The notes beneath the pieces were generated by a model. That model saw nothing but the letters and a program-made list of their open reading frames with translations, did not search any database and was not told where the DNA came from. Positions 60,006 to 64,000 of a stretch of DNA of 64,000 bases are shown piece after piece; positions within the stretch are counted from its first letter, which is position 1, and each line of letters opens with the position of its first letter. This DNA is from Alistipes indistinctus YIT 12060 (GTDB taxonomy: Bacteria; Bacteroidota; Bacteroidia; Bacteroidales; Rikenellaceae), in contig NZ_CP102250.1 of assembly GCF_025144995.1 (NCBI RefSeq), positions 1,054,001 through 1,118,000 of the forward strand, written 5' to 3'. Both the position numbers and the translations under genes were made by a program.

Positions 60006-60013
60006 CAAATGTA
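60006..60013 (-). promoter_or_regulatory. Putative -7 box of pheA operon
   Basis: The minus strand reads TACATTTG, 30 bases before the leader-peptide ATG. ATTG (one mismatch to TTTG) lies 18 bases upstream. The position would start transcription just before the leader. Confidence 0.65.
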
Positions 60014-60072
60014 CATAAAAATGGATAAAAACAATCTTTTTTCTAAAAAAATTACATCCGTAGACCTCGAAG

Positions 60073-61392
60073 CTACTCCCCGTCCGGTCCATCCGCGTCA
60101 TAATCCTCCAGTTGGGCCGGAAGCGATTTGGAAGCCTTCACCTGCAATTCGCGCAGTCTCTCGGCACGTCGTATCAGGTTTCCGCGCCCGGTTTTGAGTT
60201 GGTTCATCGCCTGTTCATACTTGCCCGTAGCCGCACCGAGGCTGCGGCCCAGATCGAGCAGCGTTTCCGAGAAGCCGACGAACTTGTCGTACAGGTTAGC
60301 CCCTTCAGTGGCAATCGCCAGCGCATTTTTGCTCTGCCCGTCACGTTTCCACAGGTCGTCCACGATCTTCAGCAGTGCGAACAGGTTCGTCGGGCTGCTG
60401 ATAATCACCTTACGGTTGTAGGCATCGCTCCACAGCGCGCTGTCCTGCTGCATCGCCAGCAGGAAGGCAGGTTCGTTGGGAATGAACATGATGACAAAAT
60501 CGGGCGACACGCTTTTATTTTGGCCGTTGAGCAGTGTCTGGTACGATTTGCCCGCCAATTCGGCAATGTGGCTGCGCACCGAACGGACATGCTCCTTCAC
60601 CGCACGCTGCTGCGCTTCGGGTGCATCGGTTTCGCTGTAAGTCACATAAGCCGTCAGCGACACTTTCGAATCGATAACGATCTGCTTGCCCTCGGGCAGG
60701 TTCAGAATCACGTCGGGCCGTAAATTGGCTCCGGTCTCATTATCCTTGATATTCTCCTGGGTCTGATAATGCACCCCTTTGATCAGGTTCGAACTGTCGA
60801 GGATCGTCTCGAGTATCATTTCGCCCCAGTCGCCCTGCACTTTCGAATTACCTTTGAGCGCGGCGGTCAGGTTATTGGCCTCCTGGCTCATGCGCAGGTT
60901 CATCTCGTTGAGGTGCCGGATCTCCTCTTTGAGCGAAAAGCGCTGCTGCGCCTCTTTTTCGTACACCTCCTCGACTTTTTTGCGGAACCCCTCTATATTG
61001 TCGCGGAACGGCTTAAGCAACAGCTCCAGCGATTCGCGGTTCGTCTGCTTGAACTGGTTACTCTTCTCCTCGAGTATCTCGGCGGCGAGATTCTTGAACT
61101 CCACGCGCTGCCGCTCCTGCAGGGCCGTCAACTCCTCTTTCTGGCGTGCAAGCGCCTCGTCGCGCGCCGCGAGTTTCTCCGCCAGGGTAGCCTGGCGTAC
61201 CGCCGCTTCGGTCAGTTGCACCGCCTGCCCGGAGAGCTGGTCACGCAACGTCCCGACCTGCTCTTCACGCTGAGCCGCCTCCTGCCGCAATGTTTCGCGT
61301 TCGAGAGAGAACCGCCGCAAAACCGGACGGTAAGCCAACACCGCCCCGGCCGCCCCTACGAGCAACCCTATCAATACCCACAATACCGTCAT
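60073..61392 (-). CDS. rmuC: DNA recombination protein RmuC
   Basis: RmuC limits inversions and other rearrangements; a nuclease-like fold is predicted. The 439-residue protein has one N-terminal membrane helix (residues 2-22, TVLWVLIGLLVGAAGAVLA), a long coiled coil (about 30-150), then the RmuC domain with QGDWGEMILETIL, LRPDVILNLPEGKQIVIDSKVSL and FIPNEPAFLLAM. The ATG at 61392 is preferred to one at 61548, which would add 52 residues unlike the family. It stands alone, divergent from rpe. Confidence 0.93.
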   Translation of the reverse strand: MTVLWVLIGLLVGAAGAVLAYRPVLRRFSLERETLRQEAAQREEQVGTLRDQLSGQAVQLTEAAVRQATLAEKLAARDEALARQKEELTALQERQRVEFKNLAAEILEEKSNQFKQTNRESLELLLKPFRDNIEGFRKKVEEVYEKEAQQRFSLKEEIRHLNEMNLRMSQEANNLTAALKGNSKVQGDWGEMILETILDSSNLIKGVHYQTQENIKDNETGANLRPDVILNLPEGKQIVIDSKVSLTAYVTYSETDAPEAQQRAVKEHVRSVRSHIAELAGKSYQTLLNGQNKSVSPDFVIMFIPNEPAFLLAMQQDSALWSDAYNRKVIISSPTNLFALLKIVDDLWKRDGQSKNALAIATEGANLYDKFVGFSETLLDLGRSLGAATGKYEQAMNQLKTGRGNLIRRAERLRELQVKASKSLPAQLEDYDADGPDGE

Positions 61393-61466
61393 ATGATCTC
61401 TGTTGAATCGGCAGCCCAATTGCCCATACCTTTTACAAAAATAGTGAATTTTGCCGATTTTTGATG

Positions 61467-61474
61467 TACCTTTG
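61467..61474 (+). promoter_or_regulatory. rpe: Putative -7 box of rpe
   Basis: TACCTTTG matches TAnnTTTG, 67 bases before the rpe start at 61542. TTTG at 61450-61453 is too close to be its partner, so support is partial. Confidence 0.4.
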
Positions 61475-61541
61475 CCGATACCCTGAATTATATGGATAAA
61501 ACCCCGCAGCGCCGGACGTTGCGGTACAAATGTTAGGCAAT

Positions 61542-62192
61542 ATGTCAAGAATCATATCACCTTCGGTCCTGTCGGCCGATTTTCTCCACCTGGGCCGCGA
61601 CACCGAAATGCTCAACCGCAGCGAAGCGGAATGGATCCACATCGACGTGATGGACGGCGTGTTCGTCCCGAACCTTTCGTTCGGATTTCCCGTGCTCTCG
61701 GCCATCCGCAAGGTCACCACGAAAGTGCTCGACACGCACCTGATGATCGTTGAACCGGAACGCTACATCGAACGCTTTGCAAAAGCGGGCGCCGACATCA
61801 TCACGATCCACATCGAAGCGACCGAAGACCTTCCGGCAGCCATCCGCACGATCAAGACCTGCGGCGTGAAAGCCGGCGTCTCGATCAAGCCGAAAACGCC
61901 TGTTTCAGCCATCGTGCCCTACCTAGACGATCTCGACCTGGTGCTCATCATGAGCGTCGAACCCGGTTTCGGCGGTCAGTCGTTCATCGAAGGTTCGACC
62001 GAGAAGGTGGCCGAGCTACGCCGTGAAATCGACCGTTGCGGTTCCGATACCGTGATCGAAATAGACGGCGGCATCACGCTTGGAAATGCAGGGGAGCAGT
62101 TCACCGCCGGATGCGACGTACTGGTGGCCGGCAATACGATTTTCGGCTCGGACGATCCGACACGAACCATCCACGACCTGCTGCGGGCCTGA
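61542..62192 (+). CDS. rpe: Ribulose-5-phosphate 3-epimerase
   Basis: Interconverts ribulose-5-phosphate and xylulose-5-phosphate in the pentose phosphate pathway. The 216-residue TIM barrel has ISPSVLSADFLHLG, WIHIDVMDGVFVPNLSFG, THLMIVEPERYIERFAKAG, IMSVEPGFGGQSFIEG and IEIDGGI with catalytic Asp residues, plus VLVAGNTIFG. ATG 61542 starts the family N-terminus; an ATG at 61530 adds four residues. The ABC-F gene follows 110 bases later. Confidence 0.97.
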   Translation: MSRIISPSVLSADFLHLGRDTEMLNRSEAEWIHIDVMDGVFVPNLSFGFPVLSAIRKVTTKVLDTHLMIVEPERYIERFAKAGADIITIHIEATEDLPAAIRTIKTCGVKAGVSIKPKTPVSAIVPYLDDLDLVLIMSVEPGFGGQSFIEGSTEKVAELRREIDRCGSDTVIEIDGGITLGNAGEQFTAGCDVLVAGNTIFGSDDPTRTIHDLLRA

Positions 62193-62302
62193 AACAGGAA
62201 TTTCCATCGGGGCGGGATTGCCATCGGAAAGGCCGGATCAATACGTAACGCCCGACCGGGCTCCGCCCCTCATGTTGTACCCCATAACCACGCTATATAT
62301 CC

Positions 62303-64000
62303 ATGATTTCAGTAGACAACCTCACCGTCAGCTTCGGCGGCTGGGATCTGTTCAAAGACATATCGTTCCTGATCAATCCGAAAGACCGTATCGGCCTGGT
62401 CGGCAAAAACGGCGCGGGCAAATCGACGATGCTCAAGGTGCTCACCGGCGAACAGCCGCCCTCTTCGGGAGGCGTCTCGCGTAACGGTGACTGCACGATC
62501 GGTTACCTGCCCCAGCAGATGAAAGTGGCCGACACGACCACGCTGTACGCCGAAACCGAAGCGGCTTTCGGCGAGGTGATCGACCTCGAAAAGGAGATCG
62601 CCCACCTGACCGAGCAGATTACCGTACGTACCGACTACGAGAGCAAGGAGTACGAGACACTGCTGCACCGGCTCAACGACTGCAACGACCGCTTCCAGAT
62701 TCTCGGCGGCCTGAACCGCGAAGCCGAAATCGAGAAGACGCTGCTCGGGCTGGGTTTCAAACGCAGTGATTTCACACGTGCGACAAGCGAATTCAGCGGC
62801 GGCTGGCGCATGCGCATCGAGTTGGCGAAACTGCTGCTGCGCCGTCCGTCGCTCTTCCTGCTCGACGAGCCGACCAACCATCTCGACATCGAAAGTATCG
62901 AATGGCTCGAAAGCTACCTCAAAGAGTATAACGGCGCGGTGGTACTGATCTCGCACGACCGCGCGTTCCTCGACAACGTCACCACGCGCACGATCGAAAT
63001 TTCGCTCGGCAAGGCCACCGACTACAAAGTGCCTTACAGCCGCTATGTGGAACTGCGCAACGAACGCCGCCAGCAGCAGATGGCCGCCTACCTCAACCAG
63101 CAGAAGATGATCGAGCAGACCGAAGATTTCATCGAGCGCTTCCGCTATAAGCCGACCAAATCGAACCAGGTGCAGTCGCGCATCAAGCAACTCGAGAAGA
63201 TCGAGCGCATCGAGATCGAAGAGGAAGACCTCGCCACGCTGAACATCAAATTTCCGCCCGCTCCGCGCTCGGGACAGGTGGTCGTCGAGGCGAAAGAGGC
63301 CGGCAAGAGTTTCGGGGAAAAGCACGTCTTTTCGGATGCGACCTTCACCATCGAAAGGGGAGAAAAAGTGGCGCTCGTCGGCCGCAACGGGGAAGGCAAG
63401 ACGACCTTCGCCCGGCTCGTGATCGGCGAGAGCGAACCCTCGCGCGGAGTGGTACGCGTCGGACACAACGTACATATCGGCTACTATGCGCAGAACCAGG
63501 ACGACCTGATGAACGGCGACTTCACAGTTTTCGACACGCTGGACCGCGTCGCGGTAGGCGACGTACGGACAAAATTGCGCGACATTCTCGGGGCATTCCT
63601 GTTCCGCGGCGAAGACATCGACAAGAAGGTGAAGGTGCTTTCGGGCGGCGAGCGGGCCCGGCTAGCGATGGCACGGCTGATGCTCGAGCCCTACAACCTG
63701 CTGGTACTCGACGAGCCAACCAACCACATGGACATGCGCTCGAAGGACATCCTCAAAAACGCCCTGCAGAAATACAACGGCACGGTGATCGTCGTTTCGC
63801 ACGACCGCGAGTTCCTCGACGGACTGGTCGATAAGGTCTACGAGTTCCGCGACGGCCGGGTAAAAGAGCATCTGGGCGGCATCTACGACTTCCTGCGCGA
63901 CCGCCAGCTGGAATCGATGCGCGAACTCGACCGGGCCAATTCGTCCGCTGCGGTAGCCGCCCAGAGTTCCGGACCGGGAACGAATCCGGTTCCTGGCAAC
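62303..64000 (+). CDS. ABC-F family ATPase, 3'-truncated
   Basis: A soluble twin-cassette ATPase that in related proteins acts on the ribosome, relieving stalled translation. The window ends after 566 codons without a stop; family members are usually ~620-660 residues. The first cassette has GKNGAGKST (Walker A), FSGGWRMRIELAKLL (signature) and LLDEPTNHLD (Walker B). The linker includes the RYKPTKSNQVQSRIKQLEKIERIE helix. The second cassette has GRNGEGKTT, LSGGERARLAMARLML and VLDEPTNHMD. No membrane segment. It could be an EttA/Uup-like housekeeping factor or a resistance factor; the context does not decide. Confidence 0.93.
   Translation, partial: MISVDNLTVSFGGWDLFKDISFLINPKDRIGLVGKNGAGKSTMLKVLTGEQPPSSGGVSRNGDCTIGYLPQQMKVADTTTLYAETEAAFGEVIDLEKEIAHLTEQITVRTDYESKEYETLLHRLNDCNDRFQILGGLNREAEIEKTLLGLGFKRSDFTRATSEFSGGWRMRIELAKLLLRRPSLFLLDEPTNHLDIESIEWLESYLKEYNGAVVLISHDRAFLDNVTTRTIEISLGKATDYKVPYSRYVELRNERRQQQMAAYLNQQKMIEQTEDFIERFRYKPTKSNQVQSRIKQLEKIERIEIEEEDLATLNIKFPPAPRSGQVVVEAKEAGKSFGEKHVFSDATFTIERGEKVALVGRNGEGKTTFARLVIGESEPSRGVVRVGHNVHIGYYAQNQDDLMNGDFTVFDTLDRVAVGDVRTKLRDILGAFLFRGEDIDKKVKVLSGGERARLAMARLMLEPYNLLVLDEPTNHMDMRSKDILKNALQKYNGTVIVVSHDREFLDGLVDKVYEFRDGRVKEHLGGIYDFLRDRQLESMRELDRANSSAAVAAQSSGPGTNPVPGN

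Overview
The window looks like chromosome from a Bacteroidota (Bacteroidales) species of the Rikenellaceae, close to Alistipes. The evidence is the 16S rRNA, which from memory reads like Alistipes-type 16S (not aligned here); promoter-like TTTG...TAnnTTTG boxes instead of -35/-10 boxes; a fused SecDF; a GNAT-argG-argC-argD-argB arginine cluster; and a DAHP synthase-chorismate mutase fusion. The sequence is GC-rich in genes and AT-rich in promoters. No transposase, integrase, CRISPR array or prophage is visible, and no tRNA gene.

Layout. 1-2.7 kb: end of a PepD-like dipeptidase, a diacylglycerol kinase and an acetyltransferase. 2.8-13 kb (minus): purH-mreB-mreC-mreD-mrdA-rodA-Ca2+ P-type ATPase, a cell-elongation block with a purine gene at its head and a calcium pump at its tail. 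13.2-17.7 kb (plus, with one minus membrane protein): gpsA, pgi, an AraJ-like exporter. 18-23.3 kb (minus): a 16S-23S-5S rRNA operon with no tRNA in its spacer, three tandem consensus promoters and a clean terminator. 23.4-31.7 kb (minus): mgtE, leuB and the arginine genes. 32-36.3 kb: superoxide dismutase, DUF4491, dipeptidyl peptidase IV, nadC. 36.7-42.2 kb (plus): ilvD-ilvB-ilvN-ilvC. 42.3-47.2 kb (minus): DUF5672, diadenylate cyclase, secDF. 47.4-51.4 kb: MscS-type channel, a small DNA-binding-like protein, dnaK. 51.4-55.3 kb (minus): kinase-WG, von Willebrand A protein and pseudokinase-WG. 55.5-60 kb (minus): pheA-aminotransferase-tyrA-DAHP synthase/chorismate mutase, preceded by a leader-peptide attenuator. 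60-64 kb: rmuC, rpe and the start of an ABC-F ATPase.

Two items stand out. First, upstream of pheA there is a complete transcription attenuator: a 25-residue leader peptide with five Phe and five Tyr codons, a 10-bp antiterminator and an intrinsic terminator with six U residues. This fits an operon that makes both Phe and Tyr. Second, an operon encodes an apparently active kinase with WG repeats, a MIDAS-type vWA protein, and a second kinase-WG paralogue that has lost the catalytic Lys, the HxD Asp and the DFG Asp. It resembles, but is not, the TerY-kinase-phosphatase triads and is the best candidate here for an undescribed signalling system. Further RNA candidates precede mgtE and leuB and follow sod.
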